Shown here piece by piece: positions 8,696 through 16,401 of a DNA stretch of 64,000 nucleotides. A program made the translations under genes and the position numbers. The notes under the pieces were generated by a model. It was not told the DNA's origin. It did not search any database and saw only the letters and a program-made list of their open reading frames with translations. The stretch comes from Streptomyces hygroscopicus subsp. hygroscopicus. GTDB lineage: Bacteria; Actinomycetota; Actinomycetes; Streptomycetales; Streptomycetaceae. Numbering within the stretch: position 1 is the stretch's first letter; the number at the start of each line of letters is the position of its first letter. The stretch covers positions 372,001 to 436,000 of the forward strand of contig NZ_BSSM01000003.1 in assembly GCF_030269125.1 (NCBI RefSeq), written 5' to 3'.

Positions 8696-9571
8696 TCAGG
8701 CTGCCGGGGCGGTCAGGACGGCCTCGGCAGCCAGCCGGAGATTCCTGATCATCGGATTCGGGTCACCCTTGCGGCTGACCAGGACGACCTGGCTGGGGGG
8801 AGCGCCCTCGATCGGGACGGTGACGAGGTCGGGACGCAGTGAGCTACGCCGATCGCCGACCGGCAGCACGGCGATCGCCCCGCCGCTCGCGACGAGTTCG
8901 AGCTTGTCCTCGTAGCTGTCGATCGGCGGCACGCCGGCCCCGAGAATCCGGTAGGAGGTCCAGTCCGCGGTCTCGAACGCGCACGGCGCCGCCTCCTCGC
9001 CGGCCAGTTCTTCCGCGGTCACCGACGCGCGGTCGGCCAAGGCGTGGTCGCGCGGGACCACGAGCATCCGGGGCTCCTCGTACAACGGGGTGGTGAACAC
9101 GTCGTCGGCGGCGAGCGGCAGCGGGGCCCGCGCGATCAGGGCGTCGACGCGCTCGTCGGACAGCGCCCCGACGTCACGGCAGCTCAGGTACCGGGTGGCG
9201 ATCTCGGCGTCCGGGTGACGGCGGCGCAGTTCCCGTACGGCGGCGGTGATCACCAGGTCCTCGACGTAGCCGATGGCGATTCGTTCGGTCCCGGATTGTT
9301 CACGCACGGCCAGCTCGGCCTGGCGGGCGGCCTGTAGCAGGGCTTGGGCCCGGGGGAGGAACCTCTGGCCGGCCGGAGTCAGCCGGGTGCCCTGGGGTAC
9401 GCGGTCCAGCAGTCGTGCGCCGAGGTACTTCTCGAGCCGTCGGATCTGGCGGCTCAGCGCCGGCTGGGCCACGTGCAGGTCGGCGGCGGCCCGGCCGAAG
9501 TGCTGGTGCGCCGCCACCACGGTGAAGTAGCGCACCAGCCGCAGTTCCAGGTCCTTCCCGAGATCGTTCAC
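8696..9571 (-). CDS. LysR family transcriptional regulator
   Basis: This is a 291-residue LysR-type regulator. The N-terminal winged helix-turn-helix (residues about 10-65) reads LVRYFTVVAAHQHFGRAAAD and QPALSRQIRRLEKYLGARLL, followed by the linker helix and a two-lobed periplasmic-binding-like effector domain. It is divergent from the quinone-reductase-like gene at 9694. The 122-bp gap between them carries a T-N11-A box, so it most likely controls both itself and the reductase. Such pairs usually respond to an electrophile or quinone, but the effector here is not known. Confidence 0.93.
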   Translation of the reverse strand: MNDLGKDLELRLVRYFTVVAAHQHFGRAAADLHVAQPALSRQIRRLEKYLGARLLDRVPQGTRLTPAGQRFLPRAQALLQAARQAELAVREQSGTERIAIGYVEDLVITAAVRELRRRHPDAEIATRYLSCRDVGALSDERVDALIARAPLPLAADDVFTTPLYEEPRMLVVPRDHALADRASVTAEELAGEEAAPCAFETADWTSYRILGAGVPPIDSYEDKLELVASGGAIAVLPVGDRRSSLRPDLVTVPIEGAPPSQVVLVSRKGDPNPMIRNLRLAAEAVLTAPAA

Positions 9572-9586
9572 CCTTGCAGCGTACGC

Positions 9587-9607
9587 GTCATGCCGTTTCG
9601 GAATGAC
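9587..9607. promoter_or_regulatory. LysR-type T-N11-A operator
   Basis: GTCAT followed by 11 bases and ATGAC forms a dyad with the T-N11-A spacing typical of LysR binding sites. It lies 16 bases upstream of the LysR start and about 87 bases upstream of the divergent reductase, a normal position for autoregulation. Confidence 0.6.
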
Positions 9608-9693
9608 GGGGTTGCCGAACCGGTCTTGGACGGCCGTGGAGTCCTGGGCCTTGACTGAAGGCGCAACGTTCCCCCAGGAAGGCGACAGGCGCG

Positions 9694-10692
9694 ATGAAGG
9701 CGATCCGGTTCCACGAAGCGGGCGGTCCGGAAGTTCTGCGGTACGACGAGGTGCCGGTTCCCGAGATCGGTCCGGGCGAGGTGCTCGTCCGGGTGCACGC
9801 GGCGGGCATCAACCCGCCGGACTGGTACCTGCGTGAGGGGATGAAGGTCGTGCCGGCCGAGATGAGGCCGGCGCTGGAGTTCCCCCTGATCCCGGGAACG
9901 GACATGTCGGGCGTGGTCCAGGCGGTCGCTCCGGACGTGCGGGGGTTCGCCGTCGGTGACGAGGTCTTCGGCATGCTGCGGTTCCCCGGTCTCGACGGCC
10001 GGACGTACGCCGAGTACGTGGCCGCGCCGGCCGCGGACCTGGCCCACAAGCCGGCCGGTATCGACCACGTGCAGGCGGCTGGGGCTCCGATGGCGCTGCT
10101 TACGGCCTGGCAGTACCTGGTCGAGCTCGGCCACGACGTGCCGTCTCCATTCACCGGCCGGGTGCACCGGCCGGTGCCGATCACGCCAGGGATGACCGTG
10201 CTGGTCAACGGGGCGGCCGGTGGAGTGGGCCACTTCGCGGTGCAGTTGGCGAAATGGAAGGGGGCACACGTCATCACGGTGGCGTCGGGCCGGCACGAGC
10301 AGTTCCTGCGCAGGCTCGGCGCCGATGAGTTCATCGACTACACCAGGACGCGGGCCGCGGACGTGGTCAGCGGTGTCGACCTGGTGATCGACACCGTCGG
10401 CGGCCCGGACAGCTCACGCTTCCTGACCGTGCTCAAGCGCGGCGGCACCATGCTTCCGGTGTTCTTCGCCCGGTACGACCCGGAAGAGACGGCGCGTCTG
10501 GGCATCACGGTCTCGAACATTCAGGTGCGTTCCAACGGCCCCCAGCTCGCCGAGATCGGACGCCTGTTCGACGAGGGCAAGCTCCGGGTCGGTGTGGACA
10601 GCACCTTCCCGCTGCCCGAGGCGGGCAGCGCACACGCGCGAGCCGCGCAGGGTCACCTCCAAGGCAAGATCGTGCTGACGGTGGTCCCTTGA
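9694..10692 (+). CDS. NADP-dependent quinone oxidoreductase-like protein (MDR family)
   Basis: This 332-residue enzyme belongs to the zinc-independent medium-chain dehydrogenase/reductases (quinone oxidoreductase/enoyl reductase type), which reduce quinones or conjugated carbonyls with NADPH. The GroES-like N-terminal fold begins MKAIRFHEAGGPEVL, with AAGINPPDWY and PGTDMSGVV in the usual positions. The Rossmann motif is VNGAAGGVGHFAVQLAKWKG (about 171-190), followed by GADEFIDY. Structural zinc cysteines are absent, as expected for this branch. It is divergent from a LysR regulator, which makes it a probable target of that protein. The ATG at 9694 is preceded by AGGAAGG. Confidence 0.9.
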   Translation: MKAIRFHEAGGPEVLRYDEVPVPEIGPGEVLVRVHAAGINPPDWYLREGMKVVPAEMRPALEFPLIPGTDMSGVVQAVAPDVRGFAVGDEVFGMLRFPGLDGRTYAEYVAAPAADLAHKPAGIDHVQAAGAPMALLTAWQYLVELGHDVPSPFTGRVHRPVPITPGMTVLVNGAAGGVGHFAVQLAKWKGAHVITVASGRHEQFLRRLGADEFIDYTRTRAADVVSGVDLVIDTVGGPDSSRFLTVLKRGGTMLPVFFARYDPEETARLGITVSNIQVRSNGPQLAEIGRLFDEGKLRVGVDSTFPLPEAGSAHARAAQGHLQGKIVLTVVP

Positions 10693-10782
10693 CCGCCGGA
10701 CTCCAGCAGACGGTGGCGCACCACGCCCGCGTCCCGGACGAGCCGAACTGGCCGAGCCGGAAGCGGTCCTGGCCGAAGACAC

Positions 10783-10900
10783 CAGGTGATCTTCACGATG
10801 CCCGGACAGGGAGTGCTCGGCCCGGTCACCGGACGCGCGGCGGTGCTCGCCTTCGTCCGTGACGGTCACACGGACCAGACCCGGAAGGGTGCCGGCACCA
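10783..10900 (+). pseudogene. SnoaL-like domain remnant
   Basis: The segment reading IFTMPGQGVLGPVTGRAAVL matches the start of a SnoaL/NTF2-like polyketide-cyclase fold, in which a DDxxFxxPG motif precedes GrxaI. No start is present and the frame dissolves into unrelated sequence after about 40 codons. The surrounding 10693-11005 holds nothing else. Confidence 0.4.
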
Positions 10901-11005
10901 CCCGGGCATGGAGCCCTTTCCGACTTGCCCTCGCGCCCACCAGTCGGCCCTTCCGGTCGGTCGACGCGGGTGTGGTTCTCTCCGGTGCTCGCGGGCGGGT
11001 CCGTG

Positions 11006-11866
11006 TCAGCGCAGGGCGGCGGTGATCGCGTCGGCGAGGGTGGTGGTGGGCCGTCCGATCAGGCGGCGCAGGTCGCCGGTGTCGGTGAACAGTTCGCCGC
11101 GGCCCAGTCCGAGGTCGGAGTCGGCGAGGATCCGGGCCAGTTCGGCGGGCACGCCGGCGTCGCTCAGTGCCTGGGCGAACGCACCTGCGGGGAGGTCGGT
11201 GTAGGCGACGGGCGTGCCGGTCGCGGCGGAGGCGGTGGCGGCGAGTTCGGCCAGGGTGAACGCCTGGTCGCCACCCAGCTCGTAGACGGCGCCGGTGTGG
11301 CCCTCGGTGGTCAGGACGACCGCGGCGGCCTCGGCGTAGTCGGTGCGGGTCGCGGCACTGACCGTGCCGTCGCCGGCCGCTCCGAGGAAGGTGCCGTGCT
11401 GGAGGGCCAGGGGCAGCTGGCCGGTGTAGTTCTCCAGGTACCAGCTGTTGCGCAGCACCACGGCTGGGGCGTCGCGCTCGCGCAGGTACTCCTCGGTGGC
11501 GCGGTGGGTCTCGGCGAGGATCGTGCGGGCCGTGTCGGCCCGCGTCATGCTCGTGTACGCGATCAGGGGCACCTCGGCGGTCAGCGCTGCGTCGATGGCG
11601 CGGCGGTGATGGTCCAGGCGCTCGTCCACGGGGATCGAGGCCGAGATCAGCAGGAGCTTCTCCGCCCCCGCGAAGGCCACCGCGAGGCTGTCGGGGTCGG
11701 CGAAGTCCGCCCGGCGCGTCACGACACCACGGTCGGCCAGGTCCTTGATCCGGGCGGTGTCCCGGCCCGTGGCGACGATGTCCGCGGCCGGCACTCCACG
11801 CCGCAGCAGTGCCTCCACGGTGAGTCGGCCCAGCTGGCCGGTGGCTCCGGTGACGACGATGGACAT
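11006..11866 (-). CDS. NmrA/QorB-like NAD(P)H-binding reductase
   Basis: This 286-residue atypical short-chain dehydrogenase belongs to the NmrA/QorB group (NAD(P)H:quinone oxidoreductase type 2). It starts MSIVVTGATGQLGRLTVEAL, the GxxGxxG cofactor motif. The LLLISAS strand, the YTSMTRAD segment and a GDQAFTLAEL C-terminal motif are standard for the group. The ATG at 11866 is chosen because the Rossmann strand begins directly after it; upstream codons add non-homologous sequence. Members are commonly paired with a divergent HxlR regulator. Here the divergent position holds a broken HxlR-like gene, while the direct repeats between them survive. Confidence 0.9.
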   Translation of the reverse strand: MSIVVTGATGQLGRLTVEALLRRGVPAADIVATGRDTARIKDLADRGVVTRRADFADPDSLAVAFAGAEKLLLISASIPVDERLDHHRRAIDAALTAEVPLIAYTSMTRADTARTILAETHRATEEYLRERDAPAVVLRNSWYLENYTGQLPLALQHGTFLGAAGDGTVSAATRTDYAEAAAVVLTTEGHTGAVYELGGDQAFTLAELAATASAATGTPVAYTDLPAGAFAQALSDAGVPAELARILADSDLGLGRGELFTDTGDLRRLIGRPTTTLADAITAALR

Positions 11867-11933
11867 GTGGGGTTCCCCATTTCCGCCGCGGCTTTCGCGG
11901 CACGCCATCACCCTGACCTGGCAACTCTCCATT

Positions 11934-11965
11934 GGTAAGTAGCCACTTCCGGGTAAGGTAGCCAC
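11934..11965. promoter_or_regulatory. Tandem direct repeats between reductase and HxlR relic
   Basis: GGTAAGTAGCCAC and GGTAAGGTAGCCAC occur 18 bases apart on the + strand, in the gap between the NmrA/QorB-like gene and the divergent HxlR remnant. The arrangement suits operator sites of an HxlR-type regulator or overlapping promoter elements. Confidence 0.5.
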
Positions 11966-11992
11966 CCGCATGAAAGAAATGAGGTGGGAGCC

Positions 11993-12070
11993 GTGACGCC
12001 TGCCGAGACTGTGACCGACGCGACGTCGTCGTAGGACCCGTACGAGCGGGGCTGCCAGCCCGCGAGACGT
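11993..12070 (+). pseudogene. HxlR-type regulator remnant
   Basis: A GTG start with a good ribosome binding site (GTGGGAG) opens MTPAETVTDATSS and then meets TAG at 12032. Beyond the stop the frame continues DPYERGC, which resembles the N-terminus of HxlR regulators ending in the conserved Cys. After that it is lost. The position, divergent from a QorB-like reductase, is where an HxlR gene is expected. The helix-turn-helix is not recoverable. Confidence 0.45.
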
Positions 12071-12355
12071 ACGACACCCGTGCCGAGCAGACGGGCTGAG
12101 CCGCGCCTCGCCAAGGGCAGCGCCCGGCTCGACACCTCCAGGGCGAATCCGCTGAGTTCTGTCAGCACTTGGTGTCCGGCACCCTGCTTCAGCCGTCGGC
12201 CAGTTGCTCGACGGCCCTGAGGGTGTGACCGGCCGACTGCGACCTCGGTCGCCATGTGCCGCGCGGCGCGCGCGGCGGCCCCGGCGGTGTACTCCGGCTG
12301 CTGTACGGCTCGGTCGCGAGCACGTGGTCCCGCCGCGGCATCACCCCCAGAGTCC
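12071..12355. other. Non-coding or decayed stretch
   Basis: This 285-base stretch follows the HxlR remnant. Short protein-like pieces appear in different frames, which may be the rest of the decayed regulator, but no frame is continuous and no regulatory structure stands out. Confidence 0.4.
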
Positions 12356-12742
12356 CTAGGCTGGTCGGCCTCCGGCACGTTCCCACTGGGCCTCGTCCCA
12401 TTCCACGTATTCGATCTGGACGCCACCTGGCAGCTTCGCGGTCAGGTTCCTGCCCGTGGGGACGGCCTGCGGACCGCGCACGATCCGCGCTCCGGTTCGG
12501 TTGAGCAGCGCCCGGCACTCGTCGAGGTCATCGATGACGAGCGTGGCCACTGTCGCCCTGTAGGGCGCCAGTACTCGCTCATCGCCCGCCACCACCAGAA
12601 CGCGGCCGACCGTGGCCAACTCCAGGCCGTCCGGCATCGTGAAGCGGGTGCTGACCGGCTCACCCGTAACCGAGGTGAGCGGCTCCAGCACTGCATCCAG
12701 GTCGTCGGCGTAGGCACGGGCGTACGTACGGAAGATGCGCAT
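12356..12742 (-). CDS. VOC (glyoxalase-like) family protein
   Basis: The 128-residue product has the vicinal-oxygen-chelate fold of glyoxalase and bleomycin-resistance-like proteins. It starts MRIFRTYARAYADDLDAVL, then VTGEPVSTRF, the core strand ATLVIDDLDECRALLNRTGA, and the closing segment KLPGGVQIEYVEWDE with the typical metal or substrate-facing Glu. The length fits a single paired beta-alpha-beta-beta-beta unit. The ATG at 12742 lacks a strong ribosome binding site but matches the family start. It is probably co-transcribed with the DUF6000 gene, which ends 49 bases upstream on the same strand. The ligand is unknown. Confidence 0.8.
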   Translation of the reverse strand: MRIFRTYARAYADDLDAVLEPLTSVTGEPVSTRFTMPDGLELATVGRVLVVAGDERVLAPYRATVATLVIDDLDECRALLNRTGARIVRGPQAVPTGRNLTAKLPGGVQIEYVEWDEAQWERAGGRPA

Positions 12743-12791
12743 GGCTGCCAGGATGCCTGCTTGACGGCGAGGACGCCCCGTTCGCATGGGG

Positions 12792-13397
12792 TCAGGTGCC
12801 GGCGCACTCGTCGATGACGGCGCAGGCGAGGCGAATGCCGCCCAGGTAGGTGGAGATGCCGTCATCGCCGTGCATGTGGGACGCACCCTGGAACCACTGC
12901 CGCCACAGGCCGCCCTCCTGAAGGAAGTGGCCGGCCCGGTCGCCGTTCAGGACGGAGTCGGTGTACGCCAGGGCGCCCATGGCTGTCGGCTGGTCGTAGG
13001 CGAGGTCGGGCCGGCGCAGGTAGCGATCCAGGTAGGCGGCGAGCAAGTCGGCGTCCCGTGCGGTGCCGAAACTCGCCAGCGCCACGCAGTAGGCCCCACC
13101 CGCGCAGCAGAACTCGCTCTCCAGCAGCAGCGCTCCCAGACGCTCGCGGAAGTGAGCACGGCGCGAGACGGCCGCGAGCCATGCCGCGGTCCGCCGCTCG
13201 CGCCAGCTGCCTTCGAGGAGGATGGTGAGCTCGGCGTCGGAAACAGCGTTCGCGTCAGCGGCCAGGGCATGAACGAACGGCTCGTACTCCTCGCGCGACA
13301 TACGAAGTACCGCTCCGCCGAGCTTCAGGTAGCGGCGCCCAGGGGCGCAATAGCGGCGGAACAGGGCCTGTATCTCGGGGTCGTGGCGGATCACCAC
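12792..13397 (-). CDS. DUF6000 family protein
   Basis: The product of about 201 residues matches the DUF6000 family of actinobacterial cytoplasmic proteins of unknown role. Recognisable parts are RYLKLGGAVLRM near the N-terminus, the WRERRTAAWLAA helix, FCCAGGAYCVALASFGT, AYLDRYL with YDQPTAMGALAY, and the C-terminal GGIRLACAVID. The GTG at 13397 is chosen because GAGAGG lies just upstream; an in-frame TTG at 13412 is possible. The protein is soluble, with no signal peptide. Co-orientation and spacing suggest transcription with the VOC gene. Confidence 0.8.
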   Translation of the reverse strand: MVIRHDPEIQALFRRYCAPGRRYLKLGGAVLRMSREEYEPFVHALAADANAVSDAELTILLEGSWRERRTAAWLAAVSRRAHFRERLGALLLESEFCCAGGAYCVALASFGTARDADLLAAYLDRYLRRPDLAYDQPTAMGALAYTDSVLNGDRAGHFLQEGGLWRQWFQGASHMHGDDGISTYLGGIRLACAVIDECAGT

Positions 13398-13573
13398 CCC
13401 ATCCTCTCGCAACGACCACGCAGTTGACGGCGTCAGGCGGAATACGCCTGCGGTGATCCGGAGACGGGAGGTCCGGCAGAGTGGACAGCACCGTGCGCAG
13501 TGGCGTGGCGGTGCCTGTTCGGCTCACGGGCCGGGCTGAAGGGGCCGACGGCGGGGCCATTGGGCGGCACCGC

Positions 13574-13993
13574 TCAGCGGTGTCGCGGCCGGACTGCTCG
13601 GGCAGAGGGAGTGGCGTCCGCTTGCGGCGTGCACTGCGCCGGTGAGGACGCCGTGTAGTCGGCGGCGAGGCGGATCAGCTCGTCGAGCCGCTCACGTGCC
13701 CGGGTCAGGTCATGGATCCGGGCCTGGATGCGGTCACGCTCATCCGTGAGTCGTCGGGTCATCTCCGGTGTGGCGACCAGGGTGTCCATGAACGGCAAGA
13801 TGTGCAGGATCGCCTTGCTGGGCAGTCCGGCCGAGTAGAGGAGTTGGATGAACCTCACGCGCTCGACGTCGGACTCGGAGTACCGCCGCTGGTCTCCGGA
13901 GCCGCGGGCAGGAACGACGAGACCCTGCTCCTCGTAGTAGCGCAGGGCGCGAACGCTGACCCCCGCGCGTGCGGCGACCTTCCCGATGCGCAT
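13574..13993 (-). CDS. MerR family transcriptional regulator
   Basis: This 139-residue MerR-type regulator begins MRIGKVAARAGVSVRALRYY, the winged helix-turn-helix with its conserved Arg-Tyr-Tyr, followed by SDVERVRFIQLLYSAGLP and a long dimerisation helix (RDRIQARIHDLTRARERLDE). It is divergent from an SDR gene 60 bp away. The intervening DNA contains a perfect palindrome set in an over-long promoter spacer, the classic MerR mode of control. The C-terminal tail (AQCTPQADATPSARAVRP) has a single Cys and no metal-binding cluster, so it is more likely a drug- or redox-type MerR than a metal sensor. Confidence 0.92.
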   Translation of the reverse strand: MRIGKVAARAGVSVRALRYYEEQGLVVPARGSGDQRRYSESDVERVRFIQLLYSAGLPSKAILHILPFMDTLVATPEMTRRLTDERDRIQARIHDLTRARERLDELIRLAADYTASSPAQCTPQADATPSARAVRPRHR

Positions 13994-14015
13994 CGTGTCT
14001 CCTGGTCGGCCGGAC

Positions 14016-14047
14016 TTGAACCTCACGTCGACGTGAGGTTCTAGCGT
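14016..14047 (+). promoter_or_regulatory. MerR-type promoter with perfect palindromic operator
   Basis: A perfect 24-bp palindrome (half-site GAACCTCACGTC) spans 14018-14041. It sits between TTGAAC at 14016-14021 and TAGCGT at 14042-14047. The 20-bp spacing is the long spacer that MerR proteins correct by DNA distortion. The -10 ends six bases before the SDR start codon, implying a leaderless transcript. Confidence 0.75.
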
Positions 14048-14053
14048 AATCGT

Positions 14054-14773
14054 ATGAACATCAGCGGAGCCACAGCGCTCGTCACCGGAGCCAACCGCGG
14101 CATCGGCCTCCACCTGGCAGCCCAGCTCGTCGAGCGAGGGGCGAAGGTCTACGCGACCGCGCGGAGGCCGGAGTCCATCGACCTCGACGGCGTGGAGATT
14201 CTCGGCCTCGACATCACCGATCCCGGCGGCGTCGCAGCCGCCGCGCAGGCAGCCGGCGACGTCGACCTCCTCGTCAACAACGCGGGCATCGGCGGCGCGG
14301 CCCTGCTCGGCGACCTCGCCGGTGTCCGCGCCACGATGGACGTCAACTTCTGGGGAACGTTGTCCATGGTCCGCGCCTTCGCCCCGGTCCTGGCGAGAAA
14401 CGGTGGAGGCGCCATCGTGAACATCGCCTCTTCGGCGTCCTGGTTCGTCTTTCCCGGCAGCAGCGCCTACGCGGTCTCCAAAGCCGCGGTCTGGAGCATG
14501 AGCAGCGCGCTGCGCCAGGAGCTGGCCGGGCAGGGGACCCTCGTCACCTCGGTACACCTCGGGGCGGCCGACACCGACATGATGAAGGGCTACGACGTAC
14601 CCAAGATGCCCCCGGCCGACGTCGCACGCGCCGCCCTCGACGGTGTCGAGGCCGGCGCGTTCGAGGTCGTCGTCGACGAGTTCACCGCAATGGTCAAGGC
14701 GTCGCTGAGCAAAGACCCGAGGGAGTTCGACAGGCAGTTCCAGCAGTTCCTCAACCCCGCGAAGCCTCGCTGA
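14054..14773 (+). CDS. SDR family oxidoreductase, MerR-controlled
   Basis: This 239-residue classical short-chain dehydrogenase/reductase uses NAD(P)H to interconvert alcohols and carbonyls. The cofactor motif TGANRGIG, the NNAG strand motif (LLVNNAGIGG), catalytic Ser in IASSASW, and YAVSKAA (Tyr-x-x-x-Lys) are all intact. It is divergent from the MerR gene and its promoter overlaps the palindromic operator, so it is the regulated target. No ribosome binding site precedes the ATG, consistent with leaderless translation. A strong hairpin starts right at its stop codon, so it is a one-gene transcript. Confidence 0.93.
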   Translation: MNISGATALVTGANRGIGLHLAAQLVERGAKVYATARRPESIDLDGVEILGLDITDPGGVAAAAQAAGDVDLLVNNAGIGGAALLGDLAGVRATMDVNFWGTLSMVRAFAPVLARNGGGAIVNIASSASWFVFPGSSAYAVSKAAVWSMSSALRQELAGQGTLVTSVHLGAADTDMMKGYDVPKMPPADVARAALDGVEAGAFEVVVDEFTAMVKASLSKDPREFDRQFQQFLNPAKPR

Positions 14774-14794
14774 AGCGCGGAAGTTCCGCGCTTC
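14772..14794 (+). terminator. Rho-independent-like hairpin after the SDR
   Basis: GAAGCGCGG, loop aagtt, CCGCGCTTC is a perfect 9-bp GC-rich stem overlapping the last base of the stop codon. As usual in Streptomyces there is no U tract. Confidence 0.7.
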
Positions 14795-15003
14795 CCCGCC
14801 TCACCGTGATCCGCGAGCGACTTGCCCGACCCAGCGGCCTGAACCCGCCCGAGGGCCCGCATGTCCGACCGCATCCCTGGAGAGGACCGACCCCGCCATG
14901 CCCCGCCACGAGCACCCGGCGCGAGGCTCTGGTTGCTGCTCTACAAGGGCATGAACCAGTGGGCCGTGGGAACCGTCGAGATCCGCGCCGGGTCCTCCTG
15001 CCT

Positions 15004-15207
15004 TCAGCCGGAGCAGGCGCTCCGCTGTGCCTCCTGCCACTCACAGCGCGGGCACAGCGGAAGGCCGGGAACGTCGTACCGGTACTCGGTGGGTTCCCGG
15101 CACAGCACACACTCGGCGGTCGGCTCACCAGGTGCCGCCCGCCAGTTTTCCATCTCAGCAGCCGACGGACGCTCAGGAGTCGGGCAATAGGGTTCGTCCT
15201 CCGGCAT
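15004..15207 (-). CDS. Small zinc-ribbon-like protein
   Basis: This 67-residue protein carries two CxxC pairs, ECVLCREPTEYRYDVPGL and CPRCEWQE, a spacing that suits a treble-clef or ribbon zinc site. The remainder is acidic and Pro-rich. The ATG at 15207 follows GAGGGAG at a good distance. It is divergent from the XRE/MmyB gene at 15307 and shares its 100-bp promoter region. Such short Cys-rich proteins are frequent in Streptomyces beside regulators, but their role is not known. The 230 bases between this gene and the SDR (14774-15003) hold only the terminator. Confidence 0.7.
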   Translation of the reverse strand: MPEDEPYCPTPERPSAAEMENWRAAPGEPTAECVLCREPTEYRYDVPGLPLCPRCEWQEAQRSACSG

Positions 15208-15276
15208 GACATCTCCCTCACTCAGTAACACCATGGGGCTCGGCACGTACACCCACACAGTCATGTAGAGGCATAT

Positions 15277-15299
15277 TGTGTCACGCCAGCAAGTAAGGT
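15277..15299 (+). promoter_or_regulatory. Promoter element of the first XRE/MmyB gene
   Basis: TGTGTCACGCCAGCAAGTAA at 15277-15296 is matched at 18 of 20 positions by the same region of the paralogue at 39382-39401. TAAGGT (15294-15299) is a plausible -10, seven bases before the GTG start, implying a leaderless mRNA. Confidence 0.6.
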
Positions 15300-15306
15300 G
15301 GGTCAA

Positions 15307-16185
15307 GTGCATAGCGTCAATCCTCTGGGTGAGTTCATACGAGCCCGTCGGGCTGCCACCTCTCCCGCTCAGGTCGGTCTGCCGAGCGAAGGACTCCGGC
15401 GTACCTCGGGACTGCGGCGCAATGAAGTGGCCATGCTGGCCGGCGTGAGCGAGGGGTATTACACACGTCTCGAACAAGGGCGTGAAAAGCGTCCATCCGA
15501 CCAAGTACTCAATGCGCTGACCCGGGTGTTCGGGCTGGACACGGAAGCCGCCGAGCATCTGCACCGGCTCGCCCAGCAGGGACTGTGCAACCGCGAGCCG
15601 TCCCCGGCCGAAGATCACGTGGCCCCGCATCTCCTTCATCTGATCGACGCCTGGGACACTCCCGCGCTGATCATGAGCCGCCGGTTCGACATCCTGGCCG
15701 CGAACGGACTGGGCAGGGCACTGTTCTCCGTCCTGGGCCCGGAGACGAATCTGACTCGCTTCATCTTCCTGGACCCCTCCGCCCGGCGGTTCTACCAGGA
15801 CTGGGAGGCTCTCGCCTGGACCTGCGTGGCGAGCCTGCGCGCGACGGCGTCGCTCCACCCGGGAGACCGGAAACTGCGCGCCCTGGTGGAACAGGTGTCC
15901 GCCCGGAGCAAGGACCTCACCCGCCTGTGGGCGAGGTACGACGTCCGTGCCAAGCGGCACCAGATCGGATGGCTGCTGCACCCGGAGGCGGGCCCCCTGG
16001 AGCTGACGTATCAGTCGTTCACCATCAATGGCACGCCGGGCCACCAACTCGGCACCTTCCAGGCCGAGCCGGGTTCGCAGAGCGAACAGGCGCTGCGTCG
16101 TCTGGTGCCAGCGCCGCATCGGCCGGCCGCCGGGGACGAGGGCCGAGCCGACAGCCCAGAGGCGCGCGACTCCGACTCCTCGTGA
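15307..16185 (+). CDS. XRE/MmyB-type transcriptional regulator (copy 1)
   Basis: The 292-residue protein has an N-terminal XRE helix-turn-helix (about residues 30-80, AMLAGVSEGYYTRLEQGREK, with SDQVLNALTRVFGLD) and a C-terminal MmyB-like PAS-type ligand domain. The latter carries RFDILAANGLGRALF, NLTRFIFLDPSARRFY and a C-terminal TYQSFTINGTPGHQLGTFQA block. The family usually regulates a neighbouring oxidoreductase in response to a small ligand. The GTG at 15307 is chosen because the paralogue at 39412 starts at exactly the equivalent residue. The two are full-length paralogues and share their upstream element. No enzyme gene is directly adjacent; the neighbours are a zinc-ribbon protein and an SpoIIE phosphatase. 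Confidence 0.92.
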   Translation: MHSVNPLGEFIRARRAATSPAQVGLPSEGLRRTSGLRRNEVAMLAGVSEGYYTRLEQGREKRPSDQVLNALTRVFGLDTEAAEHLHRLAQQGLCNREPSPAEDHVAPHLLHLIDAWDTPALIMSRRFDILAANGLGRALFSVLGPETNLTRFIFLDPSARRFYQDWEALAWTCVASLRATASLHPGDRKLRALVEQVSARSKDLTRLWARYDVRAKRHQIGWLLHPEAGPLELTYQSFTINGTPGHQLGTFQAEPGSQSEQALRRLVPAPHRPAAGDEGRADSPEARDSDSS

Positions 16186-16401
16186 CCTGCTGATCGGGTA
16201 CCCCCCTCGCCGGACAAAGGGGCCAGAGGCCCGGACTCCGCCGAAGTCCTTCTCCCTCGCAGCCGCCGGTGGCGACCAGCCACCGCGTGCGGCGACGGAC
16301 GTGCTGGGGTCGAGTCGGTCTGGGCCGACATGCCGCGCATGGCCTAATGAGCCGCTCGGATGCGCCTTCGCGTCACGTTGTGCGAAGGGCGGTGACCTTG
16401 G

